This document shows positions 14,297 to 21,794 of a stretch of DNA of 22,111 nt, one piece after another (within the stretch, counting starts at the first letter, position 1; the number at the start of each line of letters is the position of its first letter). The notes beneath the pieces were generated by a model. It was given only the letters and a program-made list of their open reading frames with translations. It was not told the DNA's origin and made no database searches. The DNA comes from CAZWKX01 sp964614095 (GTDB taxonomy: Bacteria > Actinomycetota > Acidimicrobiia > Spongiisociales > UBA11373). The stretch is taken from assembly GCA_964614095.1 (NCBI GenBank), contig CAZTJO010000033.1, positions 1 to 22,111 of the forward strand, given 5' to 3'. A program made the translations under genes and the position numbers.

Positions 14297-16735
14297 ATGG
14301 ACGAGAACAACACCAGCAACGTAGAACTCATCGATATTGAAGACGAGGTGAAATCCTCGTTCCTCGAGTACGCCATGTCGGTGATCGTGGCACGAGCATT
14401 GCCGGACGTGCGCGATGGATTGAAGCCGGTACACCGGCGCATCCTCTATTCAATGCATGACGCCGGCATCAGGCCCGGCAGCCCATTCCGCAAGTGTGCG
14501 CGTGTGGTGGGCGATGTCATGGGCTGGTTCCATCCCCACTCCAACGATGCAATCTACGACGCGCTGGTGCGGATGGGGCAAAGGTATGCCAGCAGGTATC
14601 CGCTCATCGAGCCGCAGGGCAACTTCGGTACCGTCGATGATCCTCCGGCGGCGATGAGGTACACCGAGTGTCGTCTGCAGAAGCTGGCCGGTCACTTGCT
14701 CGAGGGTATCGACGAGGAGACGGTCGATTTCCAGGATAACTACTCGGGGGAGAGGCAGGAGCCGTCTGTGCTGCCGGCACGTTTTCCCTGTCTTTTGGCC
14801 AACGGTTCAACGGGCATCGCCGTCGGCATGGCCACCAACATCCCGCCGCACAATCTCGGTGAGGTTATCGATGCCGCTATTCACAAACTCGAGAACGCCG
14901 ATGCGACCGCAGAAGACCTGTTGGCGTTTGTCAAAGGACCGGACTTTCCGTCGGGAGCGCTAATCGTCGGCAACAAGGGGGTGAAGGAGGCGTTGCTGAC
15001 CGGACGCGGCTCGGTGCGGATGCGGGCCGTGACTGAGATCGAGGAGATCCGGAAGAATCGGAGCGCCATCGTGGTCACCGAGATTCCTTACCAGGTTTCG
15101 CGCGATCGCATCATGGAGAAGATCGCAACCTTGGTGCGCGAGAAACGGCTCGGAGGCATCGCCGATCTCCGGGATGAATCGGATCGTTCCGGAACCAGGC
15201 TGGTGATCGAGCTGAAACGGGACGCAGTGCCGCAGGTTGTGATCAACCAATTGTTCAAGAACACGCAGCTGCAGGAGACGTTTGGGGTGAACATGGTCGC
15301 CCTGGTGGATGGGGTGCCCAGGACGTTGAACATCGAGCAGATGGTGGGTCATTACCTCGATCACCAGATGGAGGTAGTGGAACGGCGCACTCAGTTCCGC
15401 CTGGAGAGGGCAGAGGCGCGGGCGCACATCATTGCCGGGCTGCTGATCGCTCTCGACAACATCGATGAGGTGGTGGAGATCATCAAGTCGTCGGAGGACA
15501 CCGATGCTGCGCGTAACAGCCTCATGGAGCGTTTTGATCTCTCCGAGGTGCAGGCGACGCACATCCTCGACATGCCGCTTCGGCGGCTGACTGCGCTCGA
15601 GACCAGCAAACTACGGGAGGAGCATGCCGAGCTCGAAATGCTCATCAAGAACCTGAAGAGCCTGCTGCGAAGCCCGGCGAAGCGGCGCACCCTGATAGCG
15701 AAGGAACTGGGCGAGATCAAGGAGCAGTACTCTGACACGCGCCGGAGCCGTTTGGTTCCCGATGAGGGCGAGCTCTCGCTGGAGGATCTCATTGCGGACG
15801 AGGACGTGGTGGTGACGGTCAGCGCCAACGGCTACGTGAAGGCGGTCAATGCGAGTGCCTATCGGCGGCAGGGCCGGGGCGGCAGGGGAGTAAAGGGCGC
15901 GGAGCTGCGCGAGGACGACGCCATCACGAAGGTGGTGCACACCACGGCCCACTCGTTCCTTCTCTTTTTCACCAACAGGGGAAAGGTGTATCGAGTCAGG
16001 GCGCATGAGATCCCGCGCAAGGAGCGGACCCACAAGGGAGTGCTGGTGCAGAGTGTGCTCCCGATGGAGCCGGACGAGGTGGTGGAGGCGGTTGTCGACA
16101 CGAGGGATTATGAGAGTTCGGAGTTCCTGGTGATGGTGACCCGCCAGGGGCAAATAAAGAAGAGCCGCTTCGGCGACTATGACTCACGTAACCAGGTGCT
16201 CATCGCCATCAAACTCGTCGAGGGGGATGAGGTGGTGGAAGTGATGACCACCGGTGGCAACAACGACATACTCATGTTCACTCGCAATGGCCAGGGGATC
16301 CGGTTCCAGGAGACGGGGGTCCGGCCCACCGGGCGGGACACGATGGGAGTGCGCGGCATCCGGTTGCGCGAAGAGGATGAGGTGGTCTCTGCGGCGGCTG
16401 ATCAAGATGGAATGAATGTGCTGCTGCTGACGTCGGGCGGGTACGGCAAGCGAACGAAGATGAGCGAGTTCCCGCAGCAGCGGCGGGGTGGCCTTGGCGT
16501 CAGGGCGATCAGATTGACCAGGGTACGCGGGACCCTGGTGGGGGCACGGGCCGTTTCGGCGGGAGCCGAGATTTTTGTCACTTCGTCGGACGGCGTAGTG
16601 ATTCGGACCGAGACCGACACAATCAGTCGTCAGAAGCGGGATGCCAGTGGGGTCAAGGTGATGAACGTCACCAAGGGTGCCGAGCTGTCGGCGTTTGCGT
16701 TGGTGCCACAGGAGGAGCTGGCGGAGCACGAATAG
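14297..16735 (+). CDS. gyrA: DNA gyrase subunit A
   Basis: GyrA carries the DNA cleavage-religation domain and the DNA-wrapping C-terminal domain. The 812 residues include the catalytic tyrosine Y122 in AAMRYTECRL and the segment RALPDVRDGLKPVHRR. The C-terminal beta-pinwheel has a GyrA box QGRGGRG at 525-531, marking it as gyrase rather than topoisomerase IV. The quinolone-resistance-determining region is unusual: HPHSNDAIYD at 79-88 replaces the common HPHGD(S/A)xxYD, changing three adjacent positions. The ATG start lies 3 bases after gyrB. No frameshift or truncation is visible. Confidence 0.97.
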   Translation: MDENNTSNVELIDIEDEVKSSFLEYAMSVIVARALPDVRDGLKPVHRRILYSMHDAGIRPGSPFRKCARVVGDVMGWFHPHSNDAIYDALVRMGQRYASRYPLIEPQGNFGTVDDPPAAMRYTECRLQKLAGHLLEGIDEETVDFQDNYSGERQEPSVLPARFPCLLANGSTGIAVGMATNIPPHNLGEVIDAAIHKLENADATAEDLLAFVKGPDFPSGALIVGNKGVKEALLTGRGSVRMRAVTEIEEIRKNRSAIVVTEIPYQVSRDRIMEKIATLVREKRLGGIADLRDESDRSGTRLVIELKRDAVPQVVINQLFKNTQLQETFGVNMVALVDGVPRTLNIEQMVGHYLDHQMEVVERRTQFRLERAEARAHIIAGLLIALDNIDEVVEIIKSSEDTDAARNSLMERFDLSEVQATHILDMPLRRLTALETSKLREEHAELEMLIKNLKSLLRSPAKRRTLIAKELGEIKEQYSDTRRSRLVPDEGELSLEDLIADEDVVVTVSANGYVKAVNASAYRRQGRGGRGVKGAELREDDAITKVVHTTAHSFLLFFTNRGKVYRVRAHEIPRKERTHKGVLVQSVLPMEPDEVVEAVVDTRDYESSEFLVMVTRQGQIKKSRFGDYDSRNQVLIAIKLVEGDEVVEVMTTGGNNDILMFTRNGQGIRFQETGVRPTGRDTMGVRGIRLREEDEVVSAAADQDGMNVLLLTSGGYGKRTKMSEFPQQRRGGLGVRAIRLTRVRGTLVGARAVSAGAEIFVTSSDGVVIRTETDTISRQKRDASGVKVMNVTKGAELSAFALVPQEELAEHE

Positions 16736-16801
16736 CGGCAATGGTGCCCTATTTGGGGTGGCGTCGTTACACTGCTCTGAGTTGCCGATCAGCCGGAGAT
16801 T

Positions 16802-17320
16802 ATGCCGGTTCAGCGAGTCCGTAGGGTGATCCGCAAGGTCGATCCCTGGACGGTTCTAAAGGTTTCGTTTGTGTTCAACGCGGTGATGGCGTTGGTTTTT
16901 GTGCTGGGCATGATCGTCTTCTGGTCTGTATTTGTGAATGCGGGCATTCCGGATCGCCTCAACGATCTCGCCATCGAGATCGGATTGAGCAACGGCCTCA
17001 GTTTTGAGGGAGCCGTCTACTTCCGCATCGTGGCTCTGCTGGCGCTTATAGGGACGATCATGATGACCGGCTTTTTTACCCTTGCCGCCGTTGTCTACAA
17101 CCTCATTTCCGACATCGTCGGCGGAATCGAGTTTGTTGTGCTCGAGGAGACCACGGGTCAGCGGGTGACGAGAAGGACTCCACCGCCTGCGCCGCGGCCG
17201 ACTAAGGAGCAGCGGGTTCGGCCGCTGCCCAACGTGAAGCCGATGATCGCCCCAGGAACAGGCGAGACGGAGGCCCTTCCGCCGGAAGCCCCGGAAGCTC
17301 GACGGATGGCGGGTAGCTGA
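16802..17320 (+). CDS. DUF3566 transmembrane protein
   Basis: This 172-residue membrane protein has an N-terminal basic segment (RVRRVIRKVDPWTVLK) and two predicted helices at about 21-45 and 74-98. Between them lies an extracytoplasmic stretch with LNDLAIEIGLSNGLSFEG. A Pro/Arg-rich tail follows after VYNLISDIVGGIEFVVLEE. This arrangement fits the DUF3566 family, whose member Rv0007 follows gyrA in M. tuberculosis; its function is unknown. The Shine-Dalgarno (GGAG 16795-16798) is only 3 bases from the ATG, so the start is slightly uncertain. The gene lies 66 bases after gyrA. Confidence 0.9.
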   Translation: MPVQRVRRVIRKVDPWTVLKVSFVFNAVMALVFVLGMIVFWSVFVNAGIPDRLNDLAIEIGLSNGLSFEGAVYFRIVALLALIGTIMMTGFFTLAAVVYNLISDIVGGIEFVVLEETTGQRVTRRTPPPAPRPTKEQRVRPLPNVKPMIAPGTGETEALPPEAPEARRMAGS

Positions 17321-17321
17321 T

Positions 17322-17342
17322 ATTCAGCCGTCGAGGCTGAAT
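17322..17342. terminator. Hairpin between convergent genes, possible terminator
   Basis: ATTCAGCC (17322-17329) and GGCTGAAT (17335-17342) form a perfect 8-base stem with a 5-base loop immediately after the DUF3566 stop, and include the stop of the opposing gene. There is no T-run on either side, so it would be a U-less hairpin terminator, or just an mRNA end-stabilising stem. Confidence 0.5.
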
Positions 17343-17475
17343 GCGGCTACTTCGAGACCGATCCTCAGGGCGGCGGCAAGATAGGCCTCGGCGTTGTCCG
17401 CAGGTAGCCGGGCTCCGGGTCCATAGCTCCCTTCGGCCACGGCGATAGCTCCTGCGGCGAGAGCAATGGCGTCCA
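17324..17475 (-). CDS. C-terminal part of a gap-split unidentified protein
   Basis: Reading leftwards out of the assembly gap, a frame encodes DAIALAAGAIAVAEGSYGPG and continues to AALRIGLEVAAFSLDG, ending at TGA 17326-17324. It is alanine-rich and hydrophobic, like a helical C-terminal domain. It is most simply the end of the gene whose start is on the other side of the gap (17576-17886), although the two pieces are in different registers across 100 Ns, consistent with an arbitrary gap length. Confidence 0.6.
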
Positions 17476-17575
17476 NNNNNNNNNNNNNNNNNNNNNNNNN
17501 NNNNNNNNNNNNNNNNNNNNNNNNNNNNNNNNNNNNNNNNNNNNNNNNNNNNNNNNNNNNNNNNNNNNNNNNNNN
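17476..17575. other. Assembly gap of 100 Ns
   Basis: Exactly 100 unknown bases, the conventional placeholder for a gap of unspecified length. It interrupts a minus-strand gene, so distances and reading frames across it are not meaningful. Confidence 0.99.
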
Positions 17576-17886
17576 CCGACGAGGAGAGTGCGCCCGCGGG
17601 AGCGGAATAGAGCGGCCAGATCGGCGTTGGGTGCCGCGTCGCATGAGAGAACACATGAGACGGCCTCTTGGCCGGCAATGGCGGCGATGGCGAGGGCATC
17701 GAGAGAGGTATCGGAGATCAGAACGTCGAAACCCGAGATGTCCCGCACTGCAGTCATGCGCCGGTCTTCGGTGGCGATGCCGGCGCTGTGGCCGTAGAGC
17801 CCGAGAGCGTCAAGCGCGGATTCTGCGAGGAGTATGCGGCCGGCGCGCTGGCCGACGTCACCGACGGCGTTCAAGGCGATACGCAC
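17576..17886 (-). CDS. N-terminal part of a gap-split Rossmann-like protein
   Basis: From GTG 17886 the frame encodes VRIALNAVGDVGQRAGRILL, in which a strand, a glycine-rich turn (GDVGQRA) and a helix look like an NAD(P)-binding Rossmann start. Later come a SGFDVLISD segment and a second alternation of strands and helices up to RGRTLLV at the gap. I cannot name the family. The start lies 4 bases downstream of the stop of the 43-residue membrane protein, so the two probably form an operon. The gap may hide a large part of the gene. Confidence 0.65.
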
Positions 17887-17890
17887 GGGA

Positions 17891-18022
17891 TCAGCGGTCG
17901 GCGGGCACCCAGGTGCCGTTGACGGTCTCGGGAGCCGTGTAGCGGGAGCGCCTGCGGAATGCCAGCAACCCGGCGGCGACCACAAGCAGGATCGCTATGA
18001 AACGGTGGGATTTGGTGGGCAT
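17891..18022 (-). CDS. 43-residue single-helix membrane protein
   Basis: ATG 18022 opens a frame encoding MPTKSHRFIAILLVVAAGLL, then a basic stretch FRRRSRY and a short polar tail ending GTWVPADR. This is one hydrophobic helix (about residues 8-22) followed by an arginine-rich segment, so a cytoplasmic tail is expected. Support is the protein-like architecture and the 4-base spacing to the next minus-strand gene. No Shine-Dalgarno of good quality is visible and I recognise no family. The same frame stays open upstream to about 18418, but that part is antisense to the riboswitch and binding-protein gene. Confidence 0.6.
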   Translation of the reverse strand: MPTKSHRFIAILLVVAAGLLAFRRRSRYTAPETVNGTWVPADR

Positions 18023-18070
18023 GAGCGCCAATGGTAGGGCGATGTGTGAGGTGGCTAGAATGCGCCTGCG

Positions 18071-18088
18071 CCCGGTCGCGGGACCGGG
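18071..18088 (+). other. Stable hairpin just upstream of the riboswitch
   Basis: CCCGGTC (18071-18077) pairs perfectly with GACCGGG (18082-18088) across a GCGG loop. It lies just 5' of the conserved riboswitch core. It may be a 5' leader stem or a peripheral riboswitch helix. A -10-like TAGAAT at 18056-18061 precedes it but has no clear -35. Confidence 0.45.
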
Positions 18089-18093
18089 AGACT

Positions 18094-18200
18094 CAGCGGT
18101 TCCCCTAGTGGGACGAGAGAGCGAAGACCGGTTGGAATCCGGCGCTGTCCCGCAACTGTGAAGCCCCTTTTGGGGACAAGCCAGGTCGCCTGCCGCGGGG
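18094..18200 (+). ncRNA. Cobalamin riboswitch (B12 element)
   Basis: The conserved core is clear: TTGGAATCCGGCGCTGTCCC and CGCAACTGTGA (about 18132-18161), followed by the B12 box AGCCAGGTCGCCTGCC at 18179-18194, close to the consensus AGCCAGgAGACCTGCC. Cobalamin riboswitches bind adenosyl- or hydroxo/methylcobalamin and turn off B12 uptake or synthesis genes. It precedes a binding-protein/permease/ATPase cassette on the same strand, so it predicts B12-repressed B12 uptake. The outer boundaries, especially the closing helix, are approximate. Confidence 0.93.
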
Positions 18201-18253
18201 TCGGACAAGACGCTCTCGGAGGAAGGGTGGCTACCCAGTGGCCTGGATCCCCT

Positions 18254-18274
18254 CCTCCCCGAACGATGGGGAGG
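18254..18274 (+). promoter_or_regulatory. Ribosome-binding-site sequestering hairpin (expression platform)
   Basis: CCTCCCC (18254-18260) pairs perfectly with GGGGAGG (18268-18274) across a 7-base loop. The right arm is the Shine-Dalgarno of the binding-protein gene, 7 bases before GTG 18282. Upstream, GGAGGA (18218-18223) can pair with TCCTCC (18253-18258), which overlaps the left arm, so an alternative fold would free the Shine-Dalgarno. This indicates translational rather than transcriptional control. Confidence 0.8.
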
Positions 18275-18281
18275 TACGCGC

Positions 18282-19142
18282 GTGCGAGGCATGCTGCGGC
18301 GTTGGGTTGTTCTTTGGATTGCGGTCGTATTGGCGGCCGTCGCTTGCGGCGGCGACGGTGACAGAACGGCAGCTCCGATTGAGGTCGAGCGGATCGTGTC
18401 CGCCTCGCCCTCCCACACGGAAATCCTCTATGCCCTGGGTGTTGGCGATTTGGTTATCGCCACCGATCTGACATCGAACTTCCCGGCTGCGGCGGCAGAA
18501 ACGGGCAAGTTTGATGCCTTCAACGTCAGTGTGGAGGCGGTGGCCGCCTTCGAGCCGGATCTGGTGATCTTGTTCTACGACCCGGGTGATGTTGTCGAAG
18601 GTCTGGAGGCACTTGGCATCACCACGTTGCTGTTCTCTCCTCCGGCAACGCTGGACGACGTTTTTGATCAGATCAGAGATCTGGGAGAGGCGGTGCACCG
18701 GCCGGATGAGGCGGCTGCGCTGATCGACCAGATGCAGGGCGACCTTGCGGCAGTGATCGAGTCGATACCTGAGACGGATGAGGCTCCCACCTACTACCAC
18801 GAGCTCGATCCGAGCATGTACACGGTAACGTCGGACACTTTTGTCGGTGGGTTGTTCGCCTCGCTGGGGTTGGAGAACATTGCCGATGTTGTTGATGACG
18901 GCACGGGATTCCCGCAGCTCAGCAGCGAGTACCTCTTGCAGGCGAATCCGAATTTCATCTTTCTGGCTGATACCAAATGTTGCGGCGAATCCGAAGACAC
19001 CGTGGCGGAGCGGCCGGGGTGGGACACATTGGATGCCGTGAGCGAAGGCAGGGTGGTCGAGTTGGACGATGACGTCGCTCAACGGTGGGGGCCACGGATT
19101 GTCGACCTGGTGGCCGCGGTGGCCGGGGCCGTGTACGGCTGA
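18282..19142 (+). CDS. btuF: Cobalamin ABC transporter substrate-binding lipoprotein (BtuF-like)
   Basis: This is the extracytoplasmic binding component of a B12 importer. The 286 residues start at GTG 18282, directly after a strong GGGGAGG. A signal peptide ends in a lipobox with the lipidated cysteine at C22 (VACGG). A class-III (Peripla_BP_2) fold is indicated by RIVSASPSHTEILYALG, in which E47 matches the conserved glutamate that docks on the permease. The C-terminal RPGWDTLDAVSEGRVVELDD and the adjacent cysteines in TKCCGE are also family-like. The family includes iron-siderophore binders; the riboswitch upstream makes cobalamin the likely substrate. It overlaps btuC by one base (TGATG). 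Confidence 0.9.
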   Translation: MRGMLRRWVVLWIAVVLAAVACGGDGDRTAAPIEVERIVSASPSHTEILYALGVGDLVIATDLTSNFPAAAAETGKFDAFNVSVEAVAAFEPDLVILFYDPGDVVEGLEALGITTLLFSPPATLDDVFDQIRDLGEAVHRPDEAAALIDQMQGDLAAVIESIPETDEAPTYYHELDPSMYTVTSDTFVGGLFASLGLENIADVVDDGTGFPQLSSEYLLQANPNFIFLADTKCCGESEDTVAERPGWDTLDAVSEGRVVELDDDVAQRWGPRIVDLVAAVAGAVYG

Positions 19143-20188
19143 TGGGCGAGCCGGCCTCCATGGGACGACTGAAGAGCCCGTTGCGGCTGTGGCAGCTGCT
19201 GGCGGGCTTCGCCCTTGTTACCGGCGCGTTGCTGTTGGGGACAATGATCGGGCCGGTCTCGATTTCGCCCGCCGCCGTGCTGCAAGAGATTCTGGGCCGC
19301 CTCCCGTTTGTCTCCGTGGACTCGGGATTGGACGATCGCATGGCCGCCATCATCTGGGATATCAGACTGCCGCGAGTACTGCTCGGGGGTTTGGTGGGGG
19401 CGACCCTGGCGGCTGCAGGTGGGGCCTATCAGGGGGTGTTCCGCAACCCATTGGCCGATCCTTATCTGCTGGGGGTGGCGGCAGGTGCCGGTTTGGGGGC
19501 AACGCTGGTGATAACCGCGGGTGGTTCTGTGGACGCCGTTGTGCCCATCGCCGCTTTTGTGGGGGCGGTCCTGGCCGTGGCGCTTACCTACTTGCTGGGA
19601 GCGGCCGCCGGTGGGCGGCGGACCGGGGTGACGTTGATATTGGCCGGAGTGGCGGTGGCGGCGTTTTTCACCGCGGCACAGACGTTTGTCCAGCAGCAGA
19701 ACGGCGACACGGTGCGTGAGGTCTACTCCTGGATCCTCGGTCGTCTCAGTACCGCGGGCTGGAGTGAAGTTGTTCTGCTGGCGCCGTACGCGGCGGCGGC
19801 GATTCTTGTGCTTCTGATGCACAGACGGCTTCTCGACGTGCTTTCGGTGGGTGAAGAGGAAGCGGAGGCACTTGGGGTCAACACAGGATGTATGCGCCTG
19901 ACGGTGGTGGCCGCGGCGAGCCTCGGAACCGCCGCAGCCGTCGCGGTCAGCGGGCTTATTGGGTTTGTCGGGATCGTGGTGCCGCACACGGTTCGTCTCA
20001 TGGCCGGAAGCAGCTACCGAGCGATCCTGCCGCTGTCGGTTCTTGGTGGAGCGGCTTTTTTGGTGCTGGCCGATGTGGTGGCGCGAACGGCACTGTCGCC
20101 GACCGAGATCCCGATTGGGGTGGTGACCGCCTTTGTGGGGGGGCCGTTCTTCGCCGTGGTGCTGCGCACGTCGGGGAGGCGCACATGA
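19142..20188 (+). CDS. btuC: Cobalamin ABC transporter permease (BtuC-like, FecCD family)
   Basis: This is the membrane channel of the B12 importer. The 348 residues have about ten hydrophobic segments from residue 18 to the end. FecCD-family landmarks are RLPRVLLGGLVGATLAAAG, then YQGVFRNPLADPYLLGV, the coupling-helix region around EEAEALGV, GLIGFVGIVVPHTVRLM and the C-terminal PIGVVTAFVGGPFF. I chose ATG 19142, which overlaps the btuF stop; ATG 19160 is an alternative. An upstream in-frame ATG at 19085 would overlap btuF by 58 bases and lacks family similarity. The end overlaps the ATPase start (ATGA). Confidence 0.93.
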   Translation: MGEPASMGRLKSPLRLWQLLAGFALVTGALLLGTMIGPVSISPAAVLQEILGRLPFVSVDSGLDDRMAAIIWDIRLPRVLLGGLVGATLAAAGGAYQGVFRNPLADPYLLGVAAGAGLGATLVITAGGSVDAVVPIAAFVGAVLAVALTYLLGAAAGGRRTGVTLILAGVAVAAFFTAAQTFVQQQNGDTVREVYSWILGRLSTAGWSEVVLLAPYAAAAILVLLMHRRLLDVLSVGEEEAEALGVNTGCMRLTVVAAASLGTAAAVAVSGLIGFVGIVVPHTVRLMAGSSYRAILPLSVLGGAAFLVLADVVARTALSPTEIPIGVVTAFVGGPFFAVVLRTSGRRT

Positions 20189-20967
20189 GCGCAGTGACCG
20201 TCAGCGGGGTATCGGTGGCCTACAACGGGCTGCGCGCCGTGGCTGATGTCGATCTGGGTGTGGGGCCGGGGGAGTGGGTGGCTTTGATCGGGCCCAACGG
20301 TTCGGGGAAGAGTTCTCTTCTGCGGGCGGTGGCGGGCACGGTGGAATATGAGGGGGACATCTTGTTCGACGGCGTTGATCGCCGGGTGGTGGGTCGGCGG
20401 CAAGCGGCCCGTCAAGTGGCGTTGGTGCCGCAACACCCGTTTCTGCCGGTAGGAATGCGTAGTGGTGAATATGTGCTGCTCGGCCGGAATCCACACATGG
20501 GGTACTGGGCCATGGAGAAGGTCGACGACCTGAGAGTGAGCATGCAGGCGCTGCAGCGGCTTAGCGCCGAGGATCTTGCGCACCGGTTTCTGGGCAGTCT
20601 GTCCGGCGGCGAGCGTCAGCGTGTCGTGCTGGCCCGGGCCATCGCCCAGGAGGCATCTGTGCTGCTGCTCGATGAGCCGACAACGGGTCTCGACATTGGC
20701 CACCAGCAGCAGGTGCTGGATCTTGTCGAGGATCTGCGGCGGGAGAAGGGAATCGCCGTGCTCAGCGCTCTGCACGACCTGACTCTGGCGGCGCAGTATG
20801 CCGATCGCCTGGCATTGCTCGATGGCGGGCGGCTTGTTGCCGAGGGGGAAAAGAGCCAGATTCTCACTGCGGAGCAGCTGGCCCGATTCTCCGGGGCGAG
20901 GGTATCCGTGGTCCGTGGTCCGGAGGGCCAGATAGTGGTGATACCGAGGCGCGCTCAAAGGGCGTAG
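20185..20967 (+). CDS. btuD: Cobalamin ABC transporter ATP-binding protein (BtuD-like)
   Basis: This cytoplasmic ATPase powers the B12 importer. The 260 residues have Walker A GPNGSGKSS at about 36-44, a Q-loop around VPQHPFLPVG, the ABC signature LSGGERQR, Walker B SVLLLDEPTTGLD and the H-loop histidine in SALHDLTLAAQYAD. ATG 20185 overlaps the btuC stop by 4 bases, so all three transporter genes are translationally coupled behind one riboswitch. The 3' end overlaps the opposing VIT1-family gene by 13 bases. Confidence 0.94.
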   Translation: MSAVTVSGVSVAYNGLRAVADVDLGVGPGEWVALIGPNGSGKSSLLRAVAGTVEYEGDILFDGVDRRVVGRRQAARQVALVPQHPFLPVGMRSGEYVLLGRNPHMGYWAMEKVDDLRVSMQALQRLSAEDLAHRFLGSLSGGERQRVVLARAIAQEASVLLLDEPTTGLDIGHQQQVLDLVEDLRREKGIAVLSALHDLTLAAQYADRLALLDGGRLVAEGEKSQILTAEQLARFSGARVSVVRGPEGQIVVIPRRAQRA

Positions 20968-21692
20968 GTGCCGAAGAGGTAGCCAATCGCCCAACTGATG
21001 CCGGCGCCTGCGGTGCCAATGAGGAGATTCTCCGCGGCGCTGCGCACGGCATTCCCGCGGGTGATGAGCGTCTTGAGCGCTCCGGCGGTGAGGAGGCCGA
21101 TCGAGGCTCCGACGGCCGCGATGTAGAGGCCGGTGTAGGGATCATCGGTGAAGACGAAAGGAAGGGTCGAGGGGAGAGACCCGGCGACAAAGAGCAGTCC
21201 GGAGTAGACGGAGGCTCTGATGGGAGAACGGCGCTCTTCGGCGACCACACCAAACTCGAGGGCCATCATCACTTTGAGGAACGCCTCATCGTCGCGATCG
21301 AGGGCCTCCACTATTCGTTCGACGTCGGGCGGCTGGAGACCCATGTCGCCGAACATGTCGCGGATCTCATCCTTCTCGGCGTGTCGGTGGTGACGCAAGT
21401 GTTTGCGCTCCAAAGCCTCCTCGCGGTCGAACACCTCCTCCTGCGATTTGGTGGCGATGTACTCGCCTGCGGCCATGCTCACCGCGCCGGCAATAGAACC
21501 GGCCAGAGCGGCGAGGAGGACCTGAGCGGTGGTTAGCCCGCCTCCGACGACGCCGACCACCAGAAGGAACATCGAAACGAGGCCGTCGTTGACGCCGAGA
21601 ATGATGTCGCGCATGTACTGACGCGTCGAGCCCACGTGGGGCTCGTAGGGGGCAGTGTTCGACTGGTCTGGGGGTGGTGTGGTGATCGGCAT
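20955..21692 (-). CDS. VIT1/CCC1-family iron/manganese transporter
   Basis: The protein (245 residues) belongs to the VIT1/CCC1 family that moves Fe2+ or Mn2+ across membranes, probably exporting from the cytoplasm in bacteria. Family marks are MRDIILGVNDGLVSMF in the first helix, GSIAGAVSMAAGEYIATKSQ in the second, and three C-terminal helices. The cytoplasmic loop between helices 2 and 3 (about 84-150) is acidic and Met/Glu-containing, as in the metal-binding region of this family, and also has a His cluster (H98, H101, H102, H104). No strong Shine-Dalgarno precedes ATG 21692. It converges on the B12 genes with a short overlap. Confidence 0.9.
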   Translation of the reverse strand: MPITTPPPDQSNTAPYEPHVGSTRQYMRDIILGVNDGLVSMFLLVVGVVGGGLTTAQVLLAALAGSIAGAVSMAAGEYIATKSQEEVFDREEALERKHLRHHRHAEKDEIRDMFGDMGLQPPDVERIVEALDRDDEAFLKVMMALEFGVVAEERRSPIRASVYSGLLFVAGSLPSTLPFVFTDDPYTGLYIAAVGASIGLLTAGALKTLITRGNAVRSAAENLLIGTAGAGISWAIGYLFGTYAL

Positions 21693-21794
21693 GCGGCTGA
21701 CACTCTGAGGCTACCGCATCACCCGAGCGGGGCCAGCGAAAGGACAACCGGGATTGAAGCCCGCAGCAGGTGAATTCGCGGGCATAATGGAGCC

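Noticed and set aside
17324..17656. A continuous reading frame translated through the N-run
   Set aside because: The gap length is arbitrary, so frames across it are meaningless; the sequence right of the gap reads sensibly only in a different register.
18158..18361. A small plus-strand frame beginning in the riboswitch, or at GTG 18227 after GGAGGA
   Set aside because: It overlaps the riboswitch and the start of btuF in another frame, and its product is arginine/alanine-rich without features; the GGAGGA is better explained as a regulatory pairing segment.
21627..21645. CGAGCCC/GGGCTCG inverted repeat around CACGTG, resembling a parS-like palindrome
   Set aside because: It lies within the VIT1-family coding sequence and does not match the parS flanks (GTTT...AAAC); probably coincidental codon composition.
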